From contig JAGFNK010000076.1 of NCBI GenBank assembly GCA_025769875.1, positions 88,262 to 152,261 of the forward strand: 64,000 bases of DNA, read 5' to 3'. The notes beneath the pieces were generated by a model that saw nothing but the letters and a program-made list of their open reading frames with translations, searched no databases and was not told the origin of the DNA. This stretch comes from Russula earlei. Lineage: Eukaryota; Basidiomycota; Agaricomycetes; Russulales; Russulaceae. Within the stretch, counting starts at the first letter, position 1. Each line of letters begins with the position of its first letter. Below are positions 40,920-50,636 of this stretch, piece after piece. A program made the position numbers and the translations under genes.

Positions 40920-42017
40920 ATGAGCCGGACTAAACTCCAACGTCACGACGTGCCGATCCTTCAAGACGGCGCGGACGAATATGCTGATTGGAAGGGAGTA
41001 ATGGAAGCTATATTCGAAGCGACCGATCTGTTAGACATCGTAAACGGAACCGAAAAGAAACCGGACGCAAACGTCGAACCCGACGCCGCCGCCGACTGGA
41101 CGGCAAGGGATCGCGAAGCGCGCGCCCAAATCTTTATGTCCGTACGAGGGCACGCTCTCAAAACAATACTCGGCGTAAAGAGTTCGTCAGAGTGCTGGAA
41201 AAAGCTCTCATCTCGGTTCGAAGGGCAGGGCGACCAGCAAGTCGCCCACTTACTGTCAGACCTATACCTGACCACCCTCTCGGACACCGAAGCAATGGCT
41301 CCCCAGCTCGAGCACAAAATGCAACTCGCGCGCACGCTCGAAACGCTCGGATGCCCAATACCCGAAAATCTTCTTGCATGGATGATCGTCATTGCACTTC
41401 CGGAAACACATAAATCCATACTGTATTCCATGCCCCCCCCTGACAAACTCAGTACCGACCACGTCATCGGCCAAATCCTGGCAAACGAACAACGCCCGCT
41501 CCGCGCGTCCATTACCCAGGAGCACCTCCGAGCCGCCGATCTCAGAGACGGCTGGCTCATCGATTCCGGGGCCTCACGCATCATGACGTCCCGTCATGAT
41601 TGGTTCACACATCTCACCCCATTCGCATCACCCATCCAAATCGTCTTAGGCGACGATAGCACAATACTCGCCACCGGAACCGGGCAAGTACAAGTCCGGA
41701 TGCGCGCACGCGGCGCGTGGAGTACTGCGATACTCCGCGACGTCCTGTACGTCCCGGACCTCAAAGGGAACCTCTTATCGGTCTCCCATTTCGCTCAACG
41801 CGGGGCGGAAGTGCGCTTCCAGGGGCAGACATGCGGAATATACGATGATAACAAACTAATATGTGAGGGAAAATTACATGGAAACGTGTACACTATGGCC
41901 ATCCAAATGCCCAAATTCAAGACAGCGCGCACAGCGACGCTAGACCCAATCCTCACGGAAGGCGACCACAAAATTGAAGCCGCGCTTGCCGCGCTGAAGT
42001 GTGTCGGAGACGCTTGA
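40920..42017 (+). pseudogene. Copia gag fused to aspartic protease, zinc knuckle and downstream pol missing
   Basis: One open frame of 365 codons starting MSRTKLQRHDVPILQDGADE. The first two thirds are a copia-type Gag (UBN2-like) with YADWKGVMEAIFEATDLLDI, CWKKLSSRFEGQGDQQVAHL and a leucine-rich helix set. It passes directly from ITQEHLRAADL to DGWLIDSGASRIMTS, a retroviral-type aspartic protease motif (DSGA), with no CCHC zinc knuckle between, so an in-frame deletion is likely. The protease then reads YVPDLKGNLLSVSHFAQRGA, typical of copia. The frame ends at 42017, just where the GAG pre-integrase (H-H zinc finger) region should begin, next to the Crinkler-like gene. Confidence 0.75.
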
Positions 42018-42186
42018 GTGAGTAAGAGTGGGGCTGACCGGTCCCAAGGGAAGAGAGAGGAGAGGGGGAGAGAGGAGCAAGTGGGCGCGCGCGCAGTCGT
42101 TCGAGTTCTTCGTTCAAGCAGAGATAGATGTCAAAGAAAAAGGGATCTTATTCAAACCAAAACTATCCTACTACAGAGTAGCAGGA

Positions 42187-42201
42187 AATTTTTATATATA
42201 G
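42187..42201 (+). promoter_or_regulatory. Candidate TATA box for the Crinkler-like gene
   Basis: The motif tttttatatatag lies about 210 bp before the Crinkler-like ATG at 42408 and after the end of the copia gag-protease frame. It is the only strong TATA-like run there. Promoter role is inference from position. Confidence 0.35.
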
Positions 42202-42407
42202 GAAGGGAGTACTAAGAGAGGCATGGAAAAACGAGATGATGAGATGAGTTTGAGATGGTGAAAGGGAGTTTGAGGCCGGGCGAGGCGGTCGAGGTGGTGG
42301 CGAACGGCCTGGATCACTAATGCAGATGTTACGAAAGTAACGTAACACATGCCGAATTGTTTGTTCTCACTCCCACTCATCCTCGTCCCCGTCTACTATC
42401 ACCCTCA

Positions 42408-45126
42408 ATGCTCCTTTTTGTATATCCGATCGGACTACGCATCCCTTTCCCAGTCGAGATTGAAGAGTCGGAGACCGTTGGCCATCTAAAAAAAGCAATT
42501 TTGCGTGAAAACCCCAACGACTTCAAAGATATTGACGCCCGCCGGCTTGTCCTCTACCAAGTCGACTTACCTGATGACGAGGACCTTGAGGAAGCTGCTA
42601 AACAAGCTGCGAAAGATCGACTGTCGCTGAAAGCGACTCGCTTGCTCTCCACACTATTCCCGACGGGTCCTCCAGAGCTGAAGATCAGCATCGTCGTGGA
42701 GGATCCAAAGTTCAGAGAGAGTGAGTCCCCGACGAGCGTTGCCGATGACATTATGCTTAATCCTCGCTTCCCAATTTCATTCCAATTGCGACGTGGCAAC
42801 TCATGACATTCTTGTGCGGCGACCATGTCGTTTTTACAGATGTGGCTGAAGTCAGCCAGGCGCTCAACTCGGAACTGGTCAAAGAGTACAAAGACATCTT
42901 CATCAATGTGTCCAATTGGGGAGACTTCGAGGAGGCCGATATCCACGGCAATCATATTGTGGAAGCGACAGCGGTACCACAATTTGTTACAGAGTTTGAA
43001 AAAAAGCTGGACAGCAAGCCGACTGTGACCCCTGATGTGCGATGTTTCCTTGACTTGTCCGTCTGCTTTCCGATTTTGACTGTTTAATGTAGTTGTATTC
43101 CGCGTGCGAATGTATCTCCGGTCAATCTTTGGCTGCTGCATATGATAGAAGCAACGAGGCCATGGACATCGACGATGGGCCACCCGAGGAATCCATCTCC
43201 GACTTCCGATCTCTGGGTGAGCGGGAGGTGCCTCGTCAAGCCCAGGGAGACGAGATGTCACATGTGGTGTATATTATGTCCGATAAATGGCCAAGCCATC
43301 AGCAACGGCAACAGAATCGCAACGATGCTTTCAAGGAACGTGTGGCCCAGATGATCTTTTTCGGAAAGTTGTACTACTATTTTCAAGGGCAAACAACGAT
43401 CACGGCTCATCTGTAAGTTTTCACTTGGTCCATCTATCACGACTTAGCATCTTCCGTAGAGGCCACGAGCCATGGCCTTTCGATCTTATCGTCAAACATG
43501 AAAACGAAACCGGACCAACACAATTCCGTAAATACAAGCCTCGTAGCGATTTCCGCTTATCGAAGTCACGTCTTCCTCGACTGCTAGTAGAGGTTGATTC
43601 GACGTCAAGGGTATATGACGATCCCAACCGAAAGCCTGTGGACCTTATCCGGATGCTTTTGGCAGGGGCTGCCGTGGTCCGTTTTGCAAACAAATTCTTG
43701 GAATCGTTCAAGGGGCGGGATTTCGTGCTCGTTGCTGTCTATATCACGAGCAAAGGGGTAGCAAGTCGTTATACGATTTTTCAGGATCCGGATGATCCGA
43801 ATTCGCCATTCGTATGTCGTCCCCTGGGTTTCGAGTAAGCTCGTTGGCTGAAACATCGTAGGTTTATTACAACCAAAAGGCATTTTCGTTTGGGACCTCG
43901 AATGGCCGCATCGAGTTTGCACGCCAGTTGTACAACCTTAATTACATGCTAGAAGGGGCAAACGAAGGCAAAGACACGGAATCAAATGTTGACAGGCTCA
44001 AGGAGAAGATCTTGAAATATAGCAAGAAATTTCCTTTGGAGTCGATGTTCGGCAAGGGCACCAAGAAGAATGCTGACAAGACAGATGACGGTGCAGGTAC
44101 CGGTGGAGGTAGGGGCGCGGGTGCGGGAAGCGCAGATGCAGCAGACCACATGGAGTTCCGAGCACACGGGTATGAGGTGGAACCTGAAGTCGTGGTGGAT
44201 AACCGCGGTAACGTATTCGAGCCGCTTGTCAAGGTGTGGTAAACCTTTTCTACTCATTTTACGCGCTGACGCTTGGCCCCCAGATGCCGTCGCACATCCT
44301 CAAGGTGTATCGACCGTCGAACCCGAAAAATGTACTCATCGCGAAAAAAGTTCGCGAGGAATCGAAAGAGATCGCGATCTTCAACCTTCTTGATTCCATC
44401 CAGCCCAAGTCGAGACACATTATCTCGCTACTCGATTCGTTCCATATCTCGTCGAGGACGTGGCTCATTCTACCTAGAATGAGCTCTCTCGCGGATTATG
44501 TCACGATCTGCCCTGACGAACTTTATGGCAAGGTCGCTCAAGTTTGCGGGGGTCTCATTGAGGGCCTAGCGTATCTTCACAGACACTACATCGCTCACAG
44601 GGACATCAAGCCTCACAACCTTCTTGTCGACCGAGACTTTGACTTGAAAATCATCGATTTCGATATCGCTATGCAAGTGAAGGATGAGAACGAGGAAGTT
44701 AATGACCAATGCGGGACGAAGCATTGGATGGCACCGGAGATCGGCAAGTCGTGGTACAGTCCGATCAAGGCCGACCGATGGTCTTGCGGGCATGTTATAT
44801 TGCATCTTCTTGACGCAGTCGGGAAAGAAGACAATCAATGGAAGGCAATCGCGAGGAGGCTGGAGGCACATGATCCAGACAAGCGGCCGTCGTTACTTGA
44901 ATGGCCCATATGGTTCGCACCCCCGCCCTCGAACGTCGTCAACATAGCTGGTGAGATAAAGGCCCTGCGGCATCTCCAAGACACAGTGAAGGTCGATGGA
45001 GAAAACGCAATGCCCCTGCAGGCGAAGAAGCAGAGACTGACAGAATTTGACCGGAACGAGGGGGGGAGGGAGTTCGGAGGACGTTACGAACCACAGGCAT
45101 CGCAACCCGTGGTTAGAGTTTGTTGA
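42408..45126 (+). CDS. Crinkler-like protein: ubiquitin-like header, nuclease-like middle, protein kinase
   Basis: The ATG at 42408 gives MLLFVYPIGLRIPFPVEIEE and SETVGHLKKAILRENPNDFK, the ubiquitin-like N-terminal domain of Crinkler (CRN) effectors. Introns join it to VAEVSQALNSELVKEYKDIF and a middle region containing PWPFDLIVKHENETG and RLPRLLVEVDSTSRVYDDP, which may be a divergent PD-(D/E)XK nuclease fold. An intron near 44236 leads to a kinase: IAKKVREESKEIAIFNLLDS (beta-3 Lys), AHRDIKPHNLLVDRDFDLKI (catalytic loop), IIDFDIA (DFD instead of DFG), KHWMAPEIG and ADRWSCGHVILHLLDAVG. Stop at 45124-45126. All exons stay in frame with plausible splice sites, so the gene looks intact. It sits between the two halves of a copia element. 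Known CRN-type proteins act in host nuclei or in inter-element conflict; the role here is unknown. Confidence 0.75.
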
Positions 45127-45376
45127 ACTAATGGCACTTGTTGGTAGTGGTGTAGGCACATAGAATGTTGATACCCAGTCCCCAGTATCTATTATGTCTG
45201 AATTGTTCCCCGCTATGATTATTTTTATTTTTTCTAGATCTACTTTTATTTGTCGTTTTCAGATAATGTGACGCGCCGGAAATTTCCGAAAGAAAAGGGT
45301 TGGTAGGTCATGATCGGACCGATCCTCTTGCCGATATTATGGGTTTTCTCCGTGGCTTAAAAAAAAGTCGTTTCCA

Positions 45377-45425
45377 CTGCTTGCTGATCTGAGATGCCAC
45401 TCTAGCATCTCAGATCAGCAAGCAG
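45377..45425. repeat. Perfect 21-bp inverted repeat with 7-nt loop
   Basis: The left arm 45377-45397 (ctgcttgctgatctgagatgc) minus its last base is followed by loop 45398-45404 (cactcta) and the exact reverse complement at 45405-45425. It lies 250 bp after the Crinkler-like stop and before the copia pol remnant. It could form a strong hairpin in DNA or RNA. Flanking it, cact and agtg may extend the symmetry with a gap. Its role is unknown. Confidence 0.9.
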
Positions 45426-45661
45426 CTCGAGTGCAAGTCAAAAGGATTTTGGACGACCGTCCCATGTCTGATTCCTCCTAGTGGTCGGCATAATCCATGT
45501 GCCCCGATTACGATGAGGATGAAGAGTAGTCTGGAAATGGTTGTCGATTCTTTCTTGTGTAGCAATCCAGCCGGATGGATGAGGGCCTACAAGCTTTGAA
45601 CGCCCCTTATGGCCACCATCCTTAATGGACATTCAGATGGTCACTTTAACGGCAGAGTATC

Positions 45662-47056
45662 GTGCATGGTACTATCAGTGTGGAACCCGATCGCGTCTCG
45701 CGTACGCGTGGTCGGTGGCGAGGGCTTGACGTTGGGCGCGAGGGAGGTGGCGTGCGCGTGTGGTTGGTGGCAAGGGATAGGAAGGAGCTGAGGCAAGGGA
45801 GCGACGCGTCGCGTCGCGGTTCCGCACGTGATTTCGTGGCCATATGGCTACCTTACAGCGCGCACGATGACCCCCCGGGCCTTCTCGGACACACATGTGG
45901 GAAATCACCCACCAGAACACCCCAGCTTTCCGACTGGGTAAAAACGGAACCGCGGGAATACGCCGGCGGGCTGAAGCGCAAGTTGGAAGCGCCTCAGCAC
46001 CCCCAACCGTACACCGCAAGCGTTGAGCCCACGACCGGCCAACGCTTGAAGACCCTCCGATTAGATGGAGGGGGCGAACACACCGGGCGGGAAGTGCTAA
46101 CACCTCTAGCAAAAAAGAGAGTTAAACACGAGACTGACACCCCGGGTATGCCACAACACATCAACGTCGCGGAACGCGCGACCCGGACACATCTTGATAG
46201 GGTCCGGGCGACGCGTACAGACGCAAAACCGTCCACGCATGCCCTGGACGACACGACACCCAAGGAAGTAAGGTGTGGGGATGATCCCGACCCCTCCTGG
46301 CTGCACGTCTTCGGAGCGCACGCATCCGCGCACGCCACGGAGAAGAGACTCGCCGAGTCGACCCGAAGGTCGCTGGTGTCCACATTCCTGGGCCACACAT
46401 ATCAGCAGCAGGCATTCAAGCCTGTCGAATGCCCCACTCCTCGCACCATTACACCCCGCACCGTCATATCCGACGAAGGGGGCCCCATGTCGCGCATCGA
46501 ACGCGTGATCCTCGAATACGACGGAACAGCCGAAAGAGCCGAGAGTCGGGAAATGAGAGCGAAGTTGAGGGGGCGGCAAATGTGGAACCGGCGGACAACA
46601 CGGAACAGCTGCCGCGCGCCGCACAGCAAGGCGTCGGAGCAGACAAGCCCCTGCCCGTCTTGCCTGAAACAGTCGGACAACGCGGAACAGCCGCCGCACA
46701 CCGAACCGCAAGGCGTCGGAGCAGATGATGTTCTGCCCGCTCAGCCTGAAGCACCACACAGTCAGCCCACAACTCATAAGGCAGAAAACTTACCCGCGCG
46801 ATCCGCCACGGGACAACCAAAGCGCACCACACGCGCGCTCACCCCCGACCAAGGCGATGAAGCGGAGGATGTGGAGGCCGAAAAGGCATCGCACGCCGAA
46901 CCGCAAGCCACCAACACGGACGAGGCTCTGCCCGTCCAACCTGAAACTAAATCAGTACAACTCACAGCCCACTGCTGGACGACCGAAGCACCCCAAACGC
47001 GCCACGCTCACACCTGTCTGCGACACGGACGCTCGCCATTCCGTCATCCCGCATGA
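45662..47056 (+). pseudogene. Copia integrase remnant, still open for 464 codons
   Basis: Degenerate copia integrase. Recognisable pieces are QRLKTLRLDGGGEHTGREV (catalytic Asp region), HINVAERATRTHLDRVRATR (the NGVAER region with the Glu), DPSWLHVFGAHASAHATEKR and LVSTFLGHTYQQQAFKPVEC, in correct order. Between them the sequence departs from the family, and the amino part up to about 45900 does not resemble a GAG pre-integrase domain. The frame continues through a Pro/Glu-rich spacer of repeated units (PHTEPQGVGADDVLPAQPEA and SHAEPQATNTDEALPVQPET) before stopping at 47056. Confidence 0.7.
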
Positions 47057-47932
47057 GCACCGAATGAAACGTACCGAGCAAGGAAATGCGGCACACAAAA
47101 TGTGGCCAGCTATCCCCAAGTCCTATGCTGAGGCGACAGCCCGCGCAGATTCTGCTGAGTGGGCAAGGGCGCGCAAAGTCGAGAAACGTGTGCTCAAAAA
47201 CACCAGCGCTCTCGAAATTGCGCCGCACCCGCAGAACAGAGACGCAGCGGGGATGCAAGTGGACCTTCCGAACAAAAATGGGAAACTTCAAAAAGACAAG
47301 GCCCGCGTTATCATGCAAGGACTCACCCAAGTCGAGGGCAACGATCCCAACGAAAGTGTGCCGCCAGAAAACCGGCACTTCCTTGCACCCTGGCCCTCGC
47401 CGAAGAACGAAGTCTTGAAGGCCATCAGAAGTCCGCCTACCTAAACGGAGAGCCAATGGACAAGATTTTCATTGAAACGTGCCCAGGGAATGACCACCAA
47501 TGCACGCTCACACGCGTGACCCAATACGCCCAAGGTACGAGCGAGAGTCCGGCACCCAGCCAATCTTGGCCGGATAATCGACCCCGACTGGACCAGCAAA
47601 GTCCACTTCGGACTTCGTCTTCATGTTGACAGGTGGACCCGCAAGCTGGAGCCAAAAGAAGCAAACCCCCGGTTGCACCCTTGAGCACCGAGGCGGAGCA
47701 CACCACGGACGCACGCGCCGCCAAAGAAGCCGCCAGGCTGAGGCGACTACTCACCGGATTGGGTCAAGAGACCTATCTCCTCACAATCCCCCACATCGAC
47801 AATCAGTCGACCATCGCTGTTGCCAAGAACCCCGAACTTCACACATCGAGGTGTAACACCATTTCTTGCAGAAAGTTGACTTGCAGTGGACCAATCTCGC
47901 CTACACTCAGACATAAGAGCAAGTAGTCGATG
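47057..47932 (+). pseudogene. Copia reverse transcriptase and RNase H fragments
   Basis: Three frames are needed. AAHKMWPAIPKSYAEATARA with GKLQKDKARVIMQGLTQVEG is the start of the copia RT. KSAYLNGEPMDKIFIETCPG follows in another frame. The RT catalytic core is deleted. GGPASWSQKKQ then leads in a further frame to APLSTEAEHTTDARAAKEAA, RLRRLLTGLG and HIDNQSTIAVAKNPELH, the RNase H end of copia Pol. The piece cannot encode a working polymerase. Confidence 0.8.
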
Positions 47933-48019
47933 TATTGACAAAAGGTCCCAGCCGCGAGGAGTACAAATGTCTTCGCGATGGAGATGGGAGGGAACGCGCA
48001 CCACTCGGGCTGAGGGGCG

Positions 48020-48181
48020 TGTTGGAAGTGCCGAGTGTGCCGCGCAAACGGACAATCCGGACCGTACGTACGTTGTAAATAATTCGGATTAGTTATCGTT
48101 TGTCTTCCCCTCTGACTTGTGTCAGTACTACACAATCCTTTACACTCCATTTAATGCTAATAGTGTACATAGCTATAATTC
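48020..48181 (+). repeat. 3' LTR of the copia element, truncated
   Basis: Begins tgttggaagtgccgag after a purine-rich tract (gaggggcg, 48012-48019). It matches the 5' LTR through ggacaatccggaccgtacg, ataattcg-attagttatcg and cctttacactccattta-gct, then diverges after ataattc (about 48181). Confidence 0.7.
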
Positions 48182-48371
48182 ACCTGCACGTACCTGGACA
48201 CGCAACAGCGAAAGCTAACGATTTCTGGGCTTTAATATATACCGTACTGTCAGTATCAGTGCGGGGCCGGATGCCACGTGACACAGGCACGGTGGCAACA
48301 ACCAAGTCAAATTCAAATGACTCAAAACGACGACAGCGATGTAGGAACACCTTTACATCCAACCAACCGAC

Positions 48372-49031
48372 ATGCGCGTCCTTATACTGGGCGGTACCGG
48401 ACCATCTGGGATTCTCCTCATAGAAGAGGCTCTATCCGCGAAGCACGTCGTCGTCGTCTACGCGCGCAACCCGCAAAAGCTACCCGAGCACCTGCGCACA
48501 CACCCAGACGTCACGATCGTGAAGGGCGAGCTGGAGGACGCCGAGTCGCTCGACGCGGCGCTCGCGGGGGGAACGGACGCCGTGCTGAGCGCGCTCGGCC
48601 CATTCTTGTTCCGATACCCGCCGGGGACGCCGATCGCGGTCGGCTATCGCTCGGTGCTGGCGGCGATGCGGCGCGCGGGGGTGAGGCGCTTGCTCGCGCT
48701 CGGCACGCCGAGCATCGCGGACGAGAACGACAAGGCGAGCCTCGTATATTCCGCCATGGTCGCCGCGGTCGCGTTTACCGCACGCTCGGCGTACAAGGAC
48801 ATCGTCGCGGTCGGCGAGGTCATTCGCGCGTGCGACGACATGGAGTGGACGATCGTGCGCGTACCTGCGTTGAAGAACGACCAGAACAGGGAGGTCCTGG
48901 TGGGATACATAGGAGACGGCGGGGCTGGCGATAGATACACGCTCGCGAGGCTGGGTTTTGCCGTCTTTATGCTGCAGGAGCTGGAGAAGGGTGAATGGAT
49001 CAAACGGGCACCGCTCATTACTTCTGCCTAG
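48372..49031 (+). CDS. NmrA-like NAD(P)-binding oxidoreductase (atypical SDR)
   Basis: Intronless frame of 219 codons from ATG 48372. The N-terminus MRVLILGGTGPSGILLIEEA is a Rossmann fold with a GXXGXXG dinucleotide-binding motif. ARNPQKLPEHLRTHPDVTIV and KGELEDAESLDAALAGGTDA match the NAD(P)-binding/NmrA-like group. VRRLLALGTPS and the late ACDDMEWTIVRVPALKND also fit. There is no recognisable substrate signature. The gene is markedly GC-rich at third positions and lacks introns, unlike neighbours, and begins only about 190 bp after the truncated copia LTR. Acquisition by transfer or retroposition is possible but unproved. Confidence 0.8.
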   Translation: MRVLILGGTGPSGILLIEEALSAKHVVVVYARNPQKLPEHLRTHPDVTIVKGELEDAESLDAALAGGTDAVLSALGPFLFRYPPGTPIAVGYRSVLAAMRRAGVRRLLALGTPSIADENDKASLVYSAMVAAVAFTARSAYKDIVAVGEVIRACDDMEWTIVRVPALKNDQNREVLVGYIGDGGAGDRYTLARLGFAVFMLQELEKGEWIKRAPLITSA

Positions 49032-49739
49032 GATCCCTCTCATTCTCGTGATTATGCCTGTGGGCCATGCGGTCATACTAGTCATGCAGTCATGGCCCAA
49101 GTATGTATGTTTCTGCGACTGATTGTAATACGGGACCAAGGTACTTTTTGTTGTGCCAAATTGTGTGGCGGCAGAGGTAACAGTGACCCTGCCATATTAG
49201 ACAGGAGATTGGGGTCACCGGCAATAGCCAGCGCGGACTGTCATCGCGCCATCTCGTATCAGCTCGATCTTCTCGTCCCGAATTTGCAGATTGCCATCAA
49301 TCGAATGCGACCTAGCTCTTCGCTCTCCCAGAAACCACTTGATATGAAAAAGGACCCATCCCAGAGCGCACGCTATAACCAGTGTGTTATGTTACACCTT
49401 GAATGTGTGCGGGTCGCCCCAAGTCACTGTTTTCAGTCGGCGGTGAAAGTTCGGCCTCTTGTCGAAACCCATATCGAGCAGAAAGTTAAATTCTCTCCCA
49501 GATATACATCATAGCAACGGTACAAGATGAGCGATGTGGCGCCCCTTCCGCGGCCGGCGGCTGTGCCAGCATGAACAAAAACTAAAAACCACCATCTGGC
49601 CGCCGTGCTCGCAGCGCAGGTAGAAACACACCCTGCGTAGGGAGAAGAGTGTCAGGAATCGGAGACGTGATGCGGCGGAAGCAGGGGCAACGCACAGGTC
49701 TTTCTTTGATCGGAATGACGCAAGAGAGTCTCGGCATCA
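49032..49739. other. Intergenic, no gene seen
   Basis: Contains an open frame at 49092-49514 with no domain and no coding-like composition. Nothing else is visible. Confidence 0.45.
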
Positions 49740-50132
49740 TCATGGCTGGGGAGGGCCCCATGCCATGTTTTCCTCATCTATCATCTCGGCGTAATCTACC
49801 AGTTTGGGCTGAACGGATAGATGGTCAGCCGGTTTCTCTACAAAAGGCGGAAGGACGGCGACCTTCTGAGTGTTCTTGGTAGAGCCCTTACGCTGAACAG
49901 GCCGCGGTTTAGAAATTTTTGGTCAGATTCTAGAGTCCGGATGCTGGGAGCGACGTGTGGGGCGTACTGGTGGAGTGCAGAACGTCTGTACCGATGACAC
50001 GTCCGAGTCGGACGCATCGGAAGCTGGCAGCGAAGTGGAGCTCGATGCCTGTGAAAGTAAGGGGAGTTTAAGATGTTTCCTCTAATAAAGCATTCGTAAA
50101 ACCTTTTTATTCGAGGATTTCCACAAGGGCAT
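49740..50132 (-). CDS. Small hypothetical protein, three exons
   Basis: Not recognised. A model of about 80 residues joins MPLWKSSNKK (ATG at 50132) through an intron ending TTTCACAG to ASSSTSLPASDASDSDVSSV and QTFCTPP, then through an intron with GTACGC donor, a CTAAAC branch point and TTCAG acceptor to RKGSTKNTQKVAVLPPFVEK, PADHLSVQPKLVDYAEMIDE and ENMAWGPPQP, stopping at 49740-49742. Without the second intron an in-frame TGA (49923-49925) would interrupt it, so the intron is needed. The Pro/Val-rich C-terminus looks conserved. Confidence 0.5.
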
Positions 50133-50636
50133 GATAAACAGAGGAGGCTAGGATAGTAGTCAACTGGTCGCCAATATATAGCGTTGGCGTTGGAACGTGA
50201 AGTGTGGTTTTGCGTAATGTTATCAAAATCGAGGCTGACGACAAGGTTCCGAGACTATTCCGGGTCGGAGGAAGTGGGGACTCGACGAAATGAGGGGGAG
50301 CGGAGATTAGCATTCCTTCGAACTACCGAACGCATATTCTCACCAACCAACAAACCCAGGATCACGAGCAGGCCGTAATTCTCCCCACTGCTTAGAATGG
50401 GGAGGCACCCCCATATACAGTCGCCAAAAGAGTTTGTGATCGGTCCTACACTGCATGTCCCCAATCGGACGAAAGTTGTTGGTATCGACGTACGATCAAG
50501 AGCCTGACGAAATGGGGAGAACAGACCATCGAACCGGGTGGATGATGTACAATCGGTGTACCGATACAAACGGGGCAAGAAACTAACATCAATACAACAT
50601 TCAAAGTAGCCGAAACCCGAGATCGGATCTATGTCT
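50133..50636. other. Region between small protein gene and REX3, no gene seen
   Basis: Minus-strand open frames (50107-50313, 50255-50578) have no recognisable domain. A TATA-like run (tatatattgg on the minus strand near 50180) may serve the small gene starting at 50132. Confidence 0.35.

Larger units (their letters stand above)
40582..48181 (+). mobile_element. Decayed Ty1/copia LTR retrotransposon interrupted by a Crinkler-like gene
   Basis: The order is 5' LTR, primer-binding site, gag-protease, a foreign multi-exon gene (42408-45126), integrase, fragments of reverse transcriptase and RNase H, polypurine tract and a truncated 3' LTR. Gag-protease before integrase before RT is the copia (Pseudoviridae) order. 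The LTRs share the block gccgcgc-aacggacaatccgg and further matching stretches. The pol half is frameshifted and missing most of RT. Target site duplications cannot be judged because the 3' LTR is truncated after about 48181. Confidence 0.8.

Noticed and set aside
45377..45425. Terminal inverted repeat of a DNA transposon
   Set aside because: The two arms are adjacent (7-nt loop), there is no transposase between or around them, and no target duplication is visible.
45438..45632. Minus-strand 64-codon frame between the hairpin and the integrase remnant
   Set aside because: Reads somewhat protein-like but has no family, no start context and no partner exon.
46106..46777. 223-codon minus-strand open frame
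   Set aside because: Antisense of the GC-rich copia integrase remnant, Cys/Arg-rich and without domain.
49923..49925. In-frame TGA suggesting a pseudogene
   Set aside because: A canonical intron with branch point spans it and restores a continuous frame.
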